NCBI GenBank assembly: GCA_009739215.1
Contig: VSJF01000007.1
Span: forward strand, 1,612,001-1,676,000
Direction: 5' to 3'
Source: Floccularia luteovirens
Lineage: Eukaryota > Basidiomycota > Agaricomycetes > Agaricales > Squamanitaceae
DNA: 64,000 bases
Below the pieces are notes generated by a model. That model did not search any database, was not told where the DNA came from, and worked only from the letters and a program-made list of their open reading frames with translations. How positions within the stretch are numbered: the first letter of the stretch is position 1; each line of letters begins with the position of its first letter. Shown here piece by piece: positions 1-10,843 of this stretch. Both the position numbers and the translations under genes were made by a program.

Positions 1-93
1 TATTTATCGATGATGTGTGTACAGATGTTGGAAAAGAGTACATGCAGAAGTGTGTGAAGCTTCGCGTCCCTGGACAATGAGGAATCAAATGCA

Positions 94-981
94 TCAAGGA
101 ATTCTTGCTGGTTTCGAGCACCGAGAACTTTTCTTTTTACTGCGCGTATGATGACTTTTAGAAGTATGTCGTTTCAGCGCATCGATCCGTGTGTATACCT
201 TCCCACAGTCACAGGCGTAGCTAGGTGCTTTATGGACTAATGATTCTCGATGGCGCAGAAGATCACCAAAGGAATGGCACACTAGTGTGCACCCATTCAA
301 GTTGCATGCAATCTTCTTTTCTCTAACGAAGGGAAGGGCATCAGGAGCTTGGTGCTGAGCAGTCGAGGGCTTTCGTTTCCTCGAATTTTGGCTTTGTGCG
401 GGGACCTGATTATTTAACTTCCTCCTCTTGCAGAGGAGGAAATAGTCTGAGTCAACGTCTGATTTTAAAGGAGGGCTAGGCTCGCGTTTCTGGGAAATTC
501 CAGTGTTCATTTGGGAAGGAGGATTATCATTGTTGTGGTGGTAATCAAGGACTTCGATCGGGCGGTCTAGGTTGTTGATGCTTCCATATAGGAATAATAA
601 ATAAGTTATCCCCAGCAATATATCAGATATCACTCTTACGCGTGGTTGTCAATTCTTAAGGAGGTAGGTTTTGACTTTCGTAAAGGACATTTGGGTCGCG
701 ATTCGTTTATTACAGTTTTCCAGGGAACAGGCTTTGGCTGAATTTCTCCTTGTATTTGGATGTCCTCGAATGGATTCAGTAAAAACGGATCGAGGATCGA
801 TACATAGTTTATCCGCCTCGTAAACAAAGCCAGAGCATGCGAGAAGAGGGTTTCGTATCGTCAAGGAAATGTAGCTTCCAGTAGTCCAGACTAGTCCTGA
901 GAAGTAGCATCTGAATGCCAGGGAAAGTGAGAAGCGTGATTGTTCTAGATGGGATATGGTTCCAATATTGGCTGGGGCCAT
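94..981 (-). CDS. C2H2 zinc-finger protein, upstream exons uncertain
   Basis: The 3' exon (about 94-633) encodes a basic, Ser/Pro-rich linker with a nuclear-localisation-like CKRRK, then two zinc-finger-like units: one starting CNLNGCTLVC with a distant HRESLVH, and one starting YACDCGKVYTR and ending LKRHTSKSHH. The tail is basic (RSKKKSS). Paired C2H2 fingers near the C-terminus are common in fungal DNA-binding regulators, so a transcription-factor role is inferred. The reading frame of the 3' exon has no ATG at its 5' end; the first codon at 633 is GTG, so an upstream exon is needed. A candidate start is the ATG at 981 (MAPANIGTISHLEQ), but the joining introns between 640 and 900 were not resolved. 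Target genes are unknown. Confidence 0.6.
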
Positions 982-1847
982 GGTGTTGTGAGAGTAGTGT
1001 GCAGCGAAAGTTTCGGTAGTGTCGGAAAGAGTCGTTTGTTTGGACAGAGCCCCAGTTAAGTAGGTTCCGAAATATGTTCCCTTTGTTGAGGAGAAAGAGT
1101 CCTCATTGAAAACATATTTATACTTCGAGTACAATGGGAGCTTGTCATGGGTAATGTGAAAGTCAAAGCAGTTCTATGCTCAAGCGTTCCTGCCTTGCTC
1201 CTTTATGGATTATCAAAGCTGATCTGCAAACAAACGCCATTCTGTTGACAGTGGCTCAAGTTCCAAAATTAATGAGTAAACAAGTTCTGGACTCTACAAA
1301 GGTGATTAAGAGCCTAGCAGTCGTGATTTAACTTATAAAAGCATTTTAATAACAGTAAGTTTTATTACGGACCTTATATCCATCATTATAGAGTTGATAA
1401 AGAAGTGTTGAAGTTTGGAATTGTTTTGCAGAAGCCTTGGATGGGCGCTTGCGGTTAAGTCCACGACCCTGATCCAATGGAAGCTGGTTGGAAGTTTTGA
1501 CTCTTCACAATTATTACATTTACACATTATGTACCAGTGGCTATTGCCACTCAAACTCGTACTGCATTCCTGGTCTCTATAAGCACCCGTTCCTTCCAAC
1601 ACCCGGATTGACAAGCTTTACTTGATATGAGGAACCACAATTCAACGGTTTTCCAGGTCAGTCTGCTACCTCAGCTAGGGTCAAACTTGCCTGATCATAA
1701 TCATATATGAAAAAAGGATCAAACGAATCGTGTCTTGTTTCCCCGGAAGTCCTCAATTTGTCAATTGGATGAATGGTGGAGAATGTTCAATTCATACAGC
1801 CGGGTTCAAATTGACTTACCCCAATTTATAGTCTTACAAGCCTTGCC
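982..1847. other. intergenic, no supported gene
   Basis: This stretch separates the divergent zinc-finger gene (-) and the next gene (+). It has one minus-strand 93-codon frame (1333-1614) with no recognisable domain or splice context, which I do not call as a gene. It probably holds both promoters. Confidence 0.4.
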
Positions 1848-2984
1848 GTGACCCAAAGCATCATAACTGAGGTTGATGAACACCCATATCCAACTGTTAA
1901 TTTCCAACCTCAAAACCTAGAACCCAATAAACGGAGACTGGAAAGATACTCGGCAGCTGAATCCACCCTCTCCACAACATTTCAGCAATGCCAAATAGAA
2001 CACCAACCTCGAGAACTACAAATCAAGGCTCTGCAGACTGTGACATCTCATCTGCGAGCTCATGCTGAAGATGCTCGTAGTCATGCAGAGAAATTGCGCA
2101 AGGCGCTGGTCGACCGGGCTATCGACCCAGAAACATATAGTTCGATGCAACGTCGTAGATGGATGGAGGAAAGAAGGGAGATCGTGGTCAAATCACAAAT
2201 CAAGAGTGTGTCCGATCATCTGTCTATCCTCATAACATCCCCAGAAAGCGTTAAGGAGGATGTCCGACATCATCAAGCATCTTGGAGTATTGCATCTCAT
2301 CAAGACGCAAATATCCTCAGGTTCTTCAATGTTTCCCACAAAGTACCACTAAGACATCGCCGAACTACATTTTTAACAGGAACCAAGCCTATGGTCCATG
2401 AACGCAGACATTTTCGAAATTTGCTACCTTTGAAGATACTCAAGAAACGTCACAGTCCCAGTCTACCATGGGAACCTTCAATCTCTGCCTCACCAGAACC
2501 ACCAGAAATGCCCGATACCCCACTGGATGGAGAACAACAAACACCGACGAATTCACCCTCCTTGAAAGATAACCTAGCTGTTCATGACATCGCTGTTCCC
2601 CTCGATCCTGCTCATCCAAGTGTCCGACTATCTACTCCCGAGGACTCGGACAACGGAACTGTGACTATCTACCCGACACTCTTTATCAACCGCCCCGAAG
2701 ATATTGCGGATAAAATCACTGTTAATATTCCCGATTACGTGGAGGAGCTTTTAAGAAACTTTGATGTTGACCATAATGCAGGACTACCATCCACTCTGGT
2801 CACAGGACTTCCCAGTCACCTCAAACCTCCACGGAGGCCAGACCTTCACAAGAAGTCTACTCTCCTCCACAAAAGGTCCTTCCGTAAGGTTCCCACAAGG
2901 CAGTCAACTACAGAACCTCCGCCTGTTGTTCACCAATCACCGCGGAAGCGAACTAGTGCGATTCTTAACTATTTGAAGCTATGA
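1848..2984 (+). CDS. hypothetical protein, unresolved 5' end
   Basis: An open frame of 378 codons with good coding character and no recognised domain. The first third is charged and probably helical (QIKALQTVTSHLRAHAEDAR and the following residues), suggesting a coiled coil. The middle is proline-rich (PEPPEMPDTPLDGE). The C-terminus is basic (RPDLHKKSTLLHKRSFRKV). The frame begins with GTG at 1848 and the first in-frame ATG is only near residue 100, so a short upstream exon carrying the start is likely but I could not fix it. It ends at TGA 2982-2984. It could be a scaffold or regulatory protein; no function is assigned. Confidence 0.55.
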   Translation: MTQSIITEVDEHPYPTVNFQPQNLEPNKRRLERYSAAESTLSTTFQQCQIEHQPRELQIKALQTVTSHLRAHAEDARSHAEKLRKALVDRAIDPETYSSMQRRRWMEERREIVVKSQIKSVSDHLSILITSPESVKEDVRHHQASWSIASHQDANILRFFNVSHKVPLRHRRTTFLTGTKPMVHERRHFRNLLPLKILKKRHSPSLPWEPSISASPEPPEMPDTPLDGEQQTPTNSPSLKDNLAVHDIAVPLDPAHPSVRLSTPEDSDNGTVTIYPTLFINRPEDIADKITVNIPDYVEELLRNFDVDHNAGLPSTLVTGLPSHLKPPRRPDLHKKSTLLHKRSFRKVPTRQSTTEPPPVVHQSPRKRTSAILNYLKL

Positions 2985-3827
2985 AATGTACATACGGGTA
3001 ATACATGGTTCTTAAGTTATTCGAAGTTGGCGTTAATTGCTATTTGACAATCCTTTTCTATCCCTGTTCTCTCGTAGCGTAGCAATTGCATGGTTCGTCA
3101 TATACACACTCAAGTTCTCAGATACCTTTACATCCATGTAAACTGCGCACACATATTTTAGGAACTTGCTTCTACATAAATTTCCTCTTCTCAAGACCTC
3201 TTACTATGACTTTTTGCATCCTCTAGCTAGTCTCTTACCTCCTCATTGGCAGTACGACATCGAAATGGACAATATATTATATGTTGAGTATATTGAACAT
3301 TTTTAAATGAAACAGCCCTTAAACTCTAGAGTCTTAACTTTCATTTCCGAGTCTAGACAACATAATAAATTCAGATGGATAGACATCATATGCTAAGCCA
3401 TATGTTTTGGTACAGGCGGAGTTATCTGTGATCTATATACCCGGTGTCGAATGGTGGAAGATTGAGAGGGCAATGGTATCCTTGTACTTTACGTACTTTA
3501 CTAGAAGTTGTTGTTAACCGCCTGCAGGATGTCATACTTTTGAATTATCTTTCAGGTCATAACGGAGTGCAACCATAGTCGGTCGGTTCAGATTGAATTG
3601 TGGGTGACAGTTACATCCACTAGAACTCGTTTCTTTAGGAAGATGTGTTGGTTTCAGTGGCTTGAAGCCCCAAAATATGAGTCCATTTGTCAAACTAAAT
3701 ATTTGGCCTTCCATAAAAAAGAATAATACGTGCTGCAGTCCACCCATCCTCATGATGCAATTGGTGGATATTGTGTTCATTGAGTCCTCCATATACTAAA
3801 ATAGGAGTCACATAACAGTTAAAATGA
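2985..3827. other. intergenic; contains promoter-proximal part of peptide repeat unit 1
   Basis: No gene is supported. The part from about 3530 to 3827 is recognisably similar to DNA upstream of the second peptide gene (shared words include CCAAAATATGAGTCC versus CCAAAACATGAGTCC), so it belongs to the tandem unit described below. Confidence 0.5.
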
Positions 3828-3834
3828 TATAAAA
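3828..3834 (+). promoter_or_regulatory. TATA box of peptide gene 1
   Basis: TATAAAA, 206 nt upstream of the ATG at 4034 when the 5'UTR introns are counted. It aligns with TATA boxes of the two sister genes. Confidence 0.65.
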
Positions 3835-4033
3835 GACCAACAAGTCGGAGACAGAGAAACTCACTAAATCAACCAGATATCTCAGGTACGCATTCCAGCC
3901 TTCTTGAGTCTATTGCCAAGATTAATTACCTTGCAAATAGTAGCATCTATTTGTGACGTGAGTATACGCAATTCATTTGCAATTTTTTTTGAGCTACAAC
4001 GATTTTCCAGTTCTCCATATAGCTTCAGCAACC

Positions 4034-4165
4034 ATGAAATTCATGAAAGTAACCTTTGTTACCCTCGCTTTTATCATCGGCGCCGTTAGCGCAGAGACGG
4101 GAGGGTTGCCGGACCTTGGTAACCTCACCAGTGAAAAGGCCAGAGCCGAGCCGCCTGCCAATTGA
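4034..4165 (+). CDS. mini secreted peptide 1 (43 aa)
   Basis: A 43-residue precursor. Residues 1-20 form a clean signal peptide (MKFMKVTFVTLAFIIGAVSA) with a VSA cleavage site. The mature part is about 23 residues, begins ETGG and contains PDLGN and KARAEPP. It has no cysteine, no CaaX box and no dibasic Kex2 site, so it is neither a lipopeptide mating pheromone nor a cysteine-rich effector. The leader shows a two-intron 5'UTR: intron 3886-3940, a 17-nt exon at 3941-3957, intron 3958-4010. Two paralogs follow with the same structure, which supports this start. I do not recognise the family; a secreted signal or small effector-like role is only inferred. Confidence 0.7.
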   Translation: MKFMKVTFVTLAFIIGAVSAETGGLPDLGNLTSEKARAEPPAN

Positions 4166-4867
4166 TTCCATACAATTGAGAATTGTCAGAGGACAGACAC
4201 TTGTTGATGATTGAGATTGAACTGTGCAACGAAGATGTTTTGATTTGGACTATTTTGTAGTATATGTGTATTGAGATTGAACTGGCAAGAGAAATATATT
4301 TAGTCTTGGTCGTATAAGAGAGGGATATTTACTCCGAATACCGTCGTCGGAATTAAGATGGTTGTCTGTACTGTCATGGTCGTCATCGAAGCAGTTATTA
4401 CCATATCCAGGGATGCGTGAATCTGGGAACAAGAACAATTGTGCATGTTCCAATTGACAAGTCGTAAAGACAGAATGCTGAGAAGCTCATATTTCGATAC
4501 TAACGGAATTAAACGCCTGCAATATCATTAATTTAGCACTGGACTTCGCCAGTTTCACAGGGAAAAGTATTTTAGTATAGATTTACATACCTTTCAGGTC
4601 CAAAACTAGTGCCGTTACCAGCCCGGATAAATATATCTGTTCTGAAATATGACGATAATTAGCTCCAATAATCTTCATCTTTCGAAGAAAATGTTGCCTC
4701 TTTGCTCCAAAACATGAGTCCATATCATGTCAAGCTAAAATGACCTTCTGGCATGAAAAAGAGTAAATTGTCGTACAGTCCAATTTTTTCTACCAATCTG
4801 ATCGATGAACATGGTTTCCGGGCTTCTTAGATGCTAAATATGGGCTATGGATTACCTCCAAAATACA

Positions 4868-4873
4868 TAAAAA
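4868..4873 (+). promoter_or_regulatory. TATA-like box of peptide gene 2
   Basis: CATAAAAAGGG, 211 nt upstream of the ATG at 5079, in the same relative position as the TATAAAA boxes of units 1 and 3. Confidence 0.55.
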
Positions 4874-5078
4874 GGGCAGATATGAAGAGAGGCAGCCTTA
4901 CCAACAAAATGTACTAAACACGTCATGTACGCATGACAAACTCCTGTGTTTCTACTTGGACTGACCATCACTTTTTGACAGTGAGATCGATCTGAAAAGT
5001 GAGTACATGCGACTCGTTCGTTGTACGGCTAGCTTAACAGCAATAACTATGATGCAGATATCGTAACATTCCAGCAAC

Positions 5079-5216
5079 ATGAAGTTCGTAAAGGCTATCA
5101 TTGCCGTCATCGTCCTTGTCGTTAGCGCGGTCAGCGCTGAGGAGGAGTGGTCGCCAAGCTTTGGTGACTTCACTGGTTTCAAAGCCAGAGCTGAGCCTGC
5201 CGACAATGCCAATTGA
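5079..5216 (+). CDS. mini secreted peptide 2 (45 aa)
   Basis: Paralog of the peptide starting at 4034. Signal peptide residues 1-20 (MKFVKAIIAVIVLVVSAVSA), then a mature peptide of about 25 residues with PSFGDFTG and KARAEPAD. Conserved across the three copies are the VSA cleavage site, a P-x-[LFV]-G-[ND] core and the RAE near the C-terminus. The leader has the same plan: intron 4927-4981, 17-nt exon 4982-4998, intron 4999-5057. The 5'UTR contains a tiny upstream ORF (ATG TAC TAA) just before the first donor. No cysteines. Confidence 0.7.
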   Translation: MKFVKAIIAVIVLVVSAVSAEEEWSPSFGDFTGFKARAEPADNAN

Positions 5217-5794
5217 TTGATGGAGGTGGCCAAGAACGAGGCTGGTAGTTAAGTTGAAATGTACAGTGGTTCGAATAGGAAGTTCAGATAGGATTGTGTA
5301 GTGTTTGAAGTGACGAAAGGAGGTGTTGAATAGTACTCTGGGATAAATCGTTCAAGTTGAATTATGCCACACTAGAATATGAGTTTGAGTGATTGTTGAC
5401 AGGTTTAGGCGTGGCCCGCCCGCAAAGAGGAGATTGTCAATTATCTGTAAATATAACTTTCATGACAGAAGTTGGAGGGGTACAGTGGGGTCTTGGTGTA
5501 TAAGTGATCACTGCGAAAAGTCCTTATCAAACAAATGTTAGATCACATCAGATTCTGAGGGCTGTGGCGCTTGCACACTTACCGAGGGCGTCGTATTTGG
5601 ACCAGGTACCGTTTTAGATAGCGGCGTGAATTGTGACAGTTATATTCACTAAAAATGACATCTTGAATGTCTATACCGAAGTCAATGCAATTAATGCGCC
5701 ATTATGTGACAAGCTAATGCGACCTTCCATGAAAGAGAATGATACGAATTGCGGTCCTGCTGAACGAGTAAGTTATGAGATAACGTTAGAAATG

Positions 5795-5801
5795 TATAAA
5801 A
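5795..5801 (+). promoter_or_regulatory. TATA box of peptide gene 3
   Basis: TATAAAA, 206 nt upstream of the ATG at 6001, identical spacing to unit 1. Confidence 0.65.
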
Positions 5802-6000
5802 GGCTACCAAACAACAATGGAAAGTCTTACTGCTTTGAAATCAACTCAACGGCCATGTACGCAGTCTATTTCTATCGTGTTTCCACTAAGACTAATACCT
5901 TCTTAACAGATACACTAAATTCTGAAGTGAGTATCCGCAGCTCATTTATAACTTCACGAAGAATAACTTGGTGGATCATCGCAAAGTACGGAGCTTGAAC

Positions 6001-6141
6001 ATGAAACTCATGACAACGATGGTTGCTGCCCTCGTTCTTGTTATCAGCGCTGTAAGCGCAAAGGAGGGGTTCTTAGTACCGGACGTTGGTGACATCGGCG
6101 GTGTCACAGTCAGAGCTGAGTCTGAGAATGTTGAATCCTAG
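6001..6141 (+). CDS. mini secreted peptide 3 (46 aa)
   Basis: Third paralog. Signal peptide residues 1-20 (MKLMTTMVAALVLVISAVSA), then a mature part of about 26 residues with PDVGDIGG and VRAESEN. It is the most divergent copy in its mature region but keeps the cleavage site, the P-D-x-G-D core and RAE. Leader structure: intron 5857-5909, 17-nt exon 5910-5926, intron 5927-5986. A long upstream frame (5633-5998) runs through this promoter and these introns and is not a gene. Confidence 0.68.
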   Translation: MKLMTTMVAALVLVISAVSAKEGFLVPDVGDIGGVTVRAESENVES

Positions 6142-6701
6142 TTGTTGGATAGTCGAAATGGTCCAGAAAATGGCGAATGGTTGATACATAACTCGGAAGC
6201 AACTTGATTATAAACCACAATTTAGACCGTTTAACTACTTGTTCCATGCAATCGAACTCATCATTAAAGTTGGCTAGGCAGTTTGCACAGACCACAAGAA
6301 TGTCAGCTGCTGTTTCAAGCAGTGGAAATGCCTGGGGAGGTTTAGTTTTGCATAATCCTAAGGTAACAATCCTAGTGCCGGTTCCTCACACCAATAGCCC
6401 CGCCCCTGTCCTGAAGGAAGCTTAAGCAAATGATGCTCTCTAGCAGTTGGCCGTCGACGCGTCACCGCCGATGTGATTGTTGTTCGGGAGCACTTGTTAA
6501 TTTTCCGTAGTACCTTCAATTGTCCAACGAAATATGTCACCTGACACACATCAAGCGTGATCAAAGCGTGATGAACAATGAGGCATACTCTCGGAACCGG
6601 AAGTCGCTCAAAAAAAGCGATAGCTAGTCAGATTGAATCCTTGAGCGTTATAAATTCACAAACAACCAACCAGATACTTGCAGGATATCCTGGTGAGGAC
6701 C
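6142..6701. other. intergenic, no supported gene
   Basis: Holds the 3' flank of peptide gene 3 and the promoter of the DUF4139 gene. No fourth peptide copy is recognisable here. Short frames on both strands lack domains. Confidence 0.4.
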
Positions 6702-8993
6702 ATGGAAAATCATATCTTCCTGACAGCTTCGGAACATGCGATAAAGTCCGTTACTATGATCTTCAAATCTGCTAAAGCAGAGATAGTACGTCACTTTGCG
6801 CTTAATTTAAACGTTAGTTGTCCTGTTTTATTTCATCTCGCGTTTGATGGAGTTTATACTACTTGACAGAAAGGGCAAAATAAAGTCACAATCCAGGGTT
6901 TACCTTCCTCAATCGACACTGAGTCTGTTCGTGTCTCTGGGTTGGGACACCAGACCCGTCTTTTCGATGTTGTGTGTATCATCCCCAAACCACTCGACAC
7001 GACCTCTTCTCCCGTAGAAGATACGAGATCAGAGAACATCCGGAGATTAACAGCAAAGAAACATGCACTTGAAAGGGAGAAGGTGATGAAAGAAACTGAG
7101 CTCGGAATTCTCCAAGGTTATAGCGGAACCCTTCATTGCGAGCATGTATCCACTACGGACATCAGTAAATTCTTGGAAAAATTCAGTCAGTATGGGAAGA
7201 CACACATAAGCCAGGTATACTTATATTTTTGTTCATCCTTACTCTTCCAACCATCTCGTATGTAGGTTCAGCAACTCGACGAGGATATTCTCGCCCTTGA
7301 CCGCCAAATCCAAGAAGAAACCAGGCTGGCCGCGAGCAAGAAAGGGTCCACTAGGGGGAAAGTATCTATCGTAATCAGTGCAGACGAAAATATTCCGGTA
7401 ATGCTCAAACTCATTTATAGTACGTTTTTTCCATCCGATAACTTAGCTCACTAATAAATAAGTGCAGTTGTCAGCAACGTATCTTGGAGCCCGACTTATG
7501 AATTACATGCAAGAACAGAAAACGGCAAACCCTCTCCATCCGTCGAGCTTCACTACCGTGCTCGTATCACCCAAAGCACTGGAGAAGACTGGAACGACAC
7601 TTCTCTTTCAATCAGTTCAGCATCTCCAGATACTGTTGCGCGCAGTATACCCACCCTTCGCCGTTACTTTATCAGACGTGCTGGAAATATCTTCGGTCAA
7701 GTCCCACCCAAAACTCAGCATCAGCACCAGCACCAAAATTTCTTTCACCAGAATTCCCTGAATCAAACAATGTCCAGTATGCAGATAGGGGCCCAGGCAT
7801 TTGGTCACTCCGCCACCCAGGCATTTGGTAATCCTACTGTCCCGAATACAAGTCAGCCACCAGCATCTGGAGCGTTTGGTCAGCCATTTAGTGCAACCCC
7901 CGCGTCTGGAGGACTCTTTGGTAATTCATCAAATGCCAATCAGCCGCAGGCAGGGTTCAGCGCATTCAGCCAGCCAGCAAACCCAACTGGGTTGTTTGGT
8001 ACGCTTCAGACTCATCAAGAAGCCCCGGTGAGCAGCGAAGGGGATGTAGATCAAGCATTCGAAGAAGTATCGCTACCAGAGACAGGTCCTGGAGCCAGAG
8101 AGCAAGCGACCGTGGTCACAGAGACGCCAGTTGCAATAACCTTCTCCGTACATGGAAAGTCGACTATCCCTTCGGATGGAGACGATCACCAGGTGTCTGT
8201 TGCTATTTTACCGTTTGAGGCGACTGTTTCATATGTCGTAATTCCACGTGTAGAGCCAAAGGTTTATTTGTTGGTTTGTCTCTTGTTCTTTTCCTTCCGA
8301 AAATACATTTTGATTACTTGTCTGTTTTATCAGTGTCAAGTGAAGAACACAAGCGAGTACAGGTTGCTGCCAGGTCCTGTCAACGTTATTTTGGACGACA
8401 GTTATGTCTCTAGAACAGTCATTTCGGTGAGTGTCCTTCCTACATACAACTTTCAACAAACAAAAATCTCAATTCGACTATAGGATGTAAATGCAGGGGA
8501 TAACTTCGATTGCACACTCGGAACCGACACTTCTACCAAAGTAACTTATTCACGCACATTTAAGACGATAAAAGAAGAGAGTGGCGCATTCTCTGAAGCC
8601 CAGAAACGCACGGTGTACACAAGCAGAATATCCATCCACAATAAGCATCAATTCAAGATTCCTCAACTTGTAGTACAGGATTGTATTCCTACATGCGAAG
8701 AAGACGCCAAAAACCAAGGCGTCCGCGTTATTTTGCGCAAGCCAATGGAACTTGCAGATGCCAGGGACGGAGAGGCCGTCAGTGTGCCTGAGACTAACGA
8801 AGCTGGGGACAAATTGAAAGTGATGTGGGGAAAAGTTGTGGATGGTAAAGGAGGAGAAAAGGAGGGCAAGTATGAGTGGCGGTGGAGCGTGGCGAGTGGC
8901 GAGAAGGTTGTTCTGGAAGCGGAATGGGAGGTAAAGGCTCCCGCAGGTTTTAGCCAATGGGTCGAATCCCCGGCGTTTAGTCAGGTGTGGTAG
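6702..8993 (+). CDS. DUF4140/DUF4139 (MuiA-like) family protein with FG-rich insert
   Basis: Six exons: 6702-6812, 6870-7214, 7266-7419, 7468-8273, 8334-8426, 8484-8993. They sum to 2019 nt, giving 672 aa. The N-terminal DUF4140-type domain shows SAKAEIVR and GLPSSIDTESVRVSG, followed by a charged coiled-coil stretch. The DUF4139 domain starts at YIVSNVSWSPTYELHA and continues with YRARITQSTGEDWND, then resumes after an insert with CQVKNTS, GPVNVILDDSYVSRT and a C-terminal WVESPAFSQVW. Residues about 312-384 form an FG-repeat-like, Gln/Ala/Pro-rich insert (AFGHS, AFGNP, AFGQP, LFGNS, LFGTL). The family is widespread in fungi and bacteria but its biochemical role is not established. I chose the ATG at 6702 because the conserved domain begins directly after it. 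Confidence 0.85.
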
Positions 8994-9373
8994 TCAAATG
9001 AATCACATATAATAAATAAAAATTAGGTGTTCAGAAATAAAATACTGCGACCCCGTTAAATTTGTATACATAGGCTTTCCTGAGCCAAAACCTCTGTTCA
9101 TAGCAAGCATCAATTCAAAATATCCAAAGTAGAAAAGTTTGTACCGAATGTGTCGATGTACGTTACTCGACTCTAATCAGACTAGTAAGTCAGTGCATCT
9201 TCAGTACATTCACAATTTTTCATGTTATCATATACACAATGCAACGTAGTCACGACAATCTTCTCGGACCTCGAGTACTGTACTTCGGCTGGCAAGAATG
9301 GAAAATTGGCTATGGCATTACTAAAAGTAAGGTTTTTGTTATTGGTACACGCAGTGTTTGTACCGATAGAGAT
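8994..9373. other. convergent intergenic spacer
   Basis: Short AT-rich spacer between the convergent DUF4139 and TSC13 genes. No gene seen; it should contain the 3' ends of both transcripts. Confidence 0.5.
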
Positions 9374-10843
9374 CTATAAAATAAAAGGGAAGATTGCCCT
9401 TCTACTTCTAGGATATTGTGTTCCAAACTCCTTTTTATAGTATTTATGTTTTTTAATAGCCCAGATAATCATTTGACCTATTGCAACCATTGTGAACAAA
9501 TATGCTTAATCTTGTGTAAGGATCGAGTTTGTTAGGTGAGTGAGCAGTGCATACGTACCAGCTATACTGTTTGTCATGAAGCAAATAACTGCCCAAGCAA
9601 TGGATTCGAAGAAATAGTTAGGGCACGAGAGGAAAGTAAAACCATATCCATACGGCACTCCTCGTTTACGGGAGCCTGCGGGTCGGAGGGCACGAAGAGT
9701 CAAGTGGGTGTGCAAGTTCGATAATTCGGCAAACTGGGAGATATTTATTTAGATTGATAAGGGAATGGAAATTTAAGATGATTAATTATACCGCCCAAAT
9801 CCCGGCACAAGCCCATAGGAATTTTTCATTGTTTCGTATCGTATTTGTAACGAAGGGAGATACTGCTGAGTACTTGGGGCGATATACATCAAAAGCGAGG
9901 AATAAGCCTTGTAACAATGATTCAAGACTAATACGAGCCGGAAATACATGGATCTCACCACTAAGAATATGATAATGCGCAGAGCTAAATTTAAACGTTA
10001 TTAGCCTATATTAAGGTACATAATCAAAAACTTACTTTTTAAAGACATTCAATAGGGGCATCGTCCCATGTGAAAAACGATGTACACTGTAGGAATATTT
10101 AGGGACCACAAAAGAGCATAGGGTAGGTATTTTACTTACAAGACAGTTTCCAATTCACGTTTCAAAAAGTGCAACATAACGAACAGGTAGACATATCTAC
10201 ACAAGACGATCATTCTTGATTGCACGAAAGCTAGAAAAGACGGGAGACTGACTTTTGCAGAGCACTATGTTGGACATCTTTGCCATACCACAGTCGCGGA
10301 AAATAGTATATCAGCGGGTGAATAATCAATGGACCAGCCTACCATCACCAGTTCCTGTCAACTAATACCATAAGTGTGGAAAAATATAACTTACATATTC
10401 TACAACAAACACTGTTCGCCAACTGATTTGAGGCCCGAGGTCCTTTACTTGGATTTCTCCATCTTTGAAATCTGGTCCGAGTACTGTGCTGAGTTGTGTG
10501 TCATCTCCTACTGCTTTGCGTTCCGACTTTAGTTTCAGAGAAATTTTTTGACGTGCAGTATAGAACTAATAACCACGCGTTAGTATCATTATTTCTGCTT
10601 ATAAACGTTGGCTTTGCCAAGAAATGGCATGTTCTCTTGTGACTTTTGGTGTATCACCTTCCACATCTTCCATCTACAGTATTCTAAATGGGTTCATTGC
10701 AATGCACGTACCTTTGGGAACTTTGCAGCAATCGCTGTCTTCACATCCATTATTGTAGCGTCCGAGTTGACATTGATAATCAACGGGAATTCGCGTGCGA
10801 AGGGTGGAGGTTTGGATACGGTTGTGATTGTGAGTGACACCAT
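9374..10843 (-). CDS. TSC13: very-long-chain enoyl-CoA reductase Tsc13
   Basis: Eight exons on the minus strand: 10712-10843, 10395-10565, 10253-10338, 10140-10214, 10036-10086, 9792-9984, 9559-9733, 9374-9504. They sum to 1014 nt (337 aa). Tsc13 performs the last step of the ER fatty-acid elongation cycle, reducing trans-2-enoyl-CoA with NADPH; its products feed sphingolipid synthesis. The N-terminus is ubiquitin-like (MVSLTITTVSKPPPF), then the hallmark KDLGPQISWRTVFVVEY, a first membrane segment GPLIIHPLIYYF with LWYGKDVQHS, FLKRELET, VHRFSHGTMPLLNVFKN, and the C-terminal steroid 5-alpha-reductase-like domain with PYGYGFTFLSCPNYFFES and the tail YKKEFGTQYPRSRRA. The gene looks intact. Confidence 0.9.

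Larger units (their letters stand above)
3530..6141 (+). repeat. diverged tandem triplication of a ~1 kb unit carrying a mini secreted-peptide gene
   Basis: Three units follow one another in the same orientation, with start codons at 4034, 5079 and 6001 (spacing 1045 and 922 nt). Similarity covers the upstream region (for example the CCAAAA[TC]ATGAGTCC word and the CAGTCCA word), the TATA box, splice sites and coding sequence, while introns and 3' flanks have drifted. TATA-to-ATG distances are 206, 211 and 206 nt. This indicates old tandem gene duplication with selection on gene architecture. Confidence 0.75.

Noticed and set aside
5633..5998. 121-codon plus-strand frame upstream of peptide gene 3
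   Set aside because: It runs across the aligned TATA box and the two leader introns of peptide gene 3; the equivalent regions of genes 1 and 2 are not open, so it is a chance frame.
3977..6141. Possible mating-pheromone precursors
   Set aside because: Precursors end in PAN, NAN and VES rather than a CaaX box, contain no cysteine and have a secretory signal peptide, unlike basidiomycete lipopeptide pheromones.
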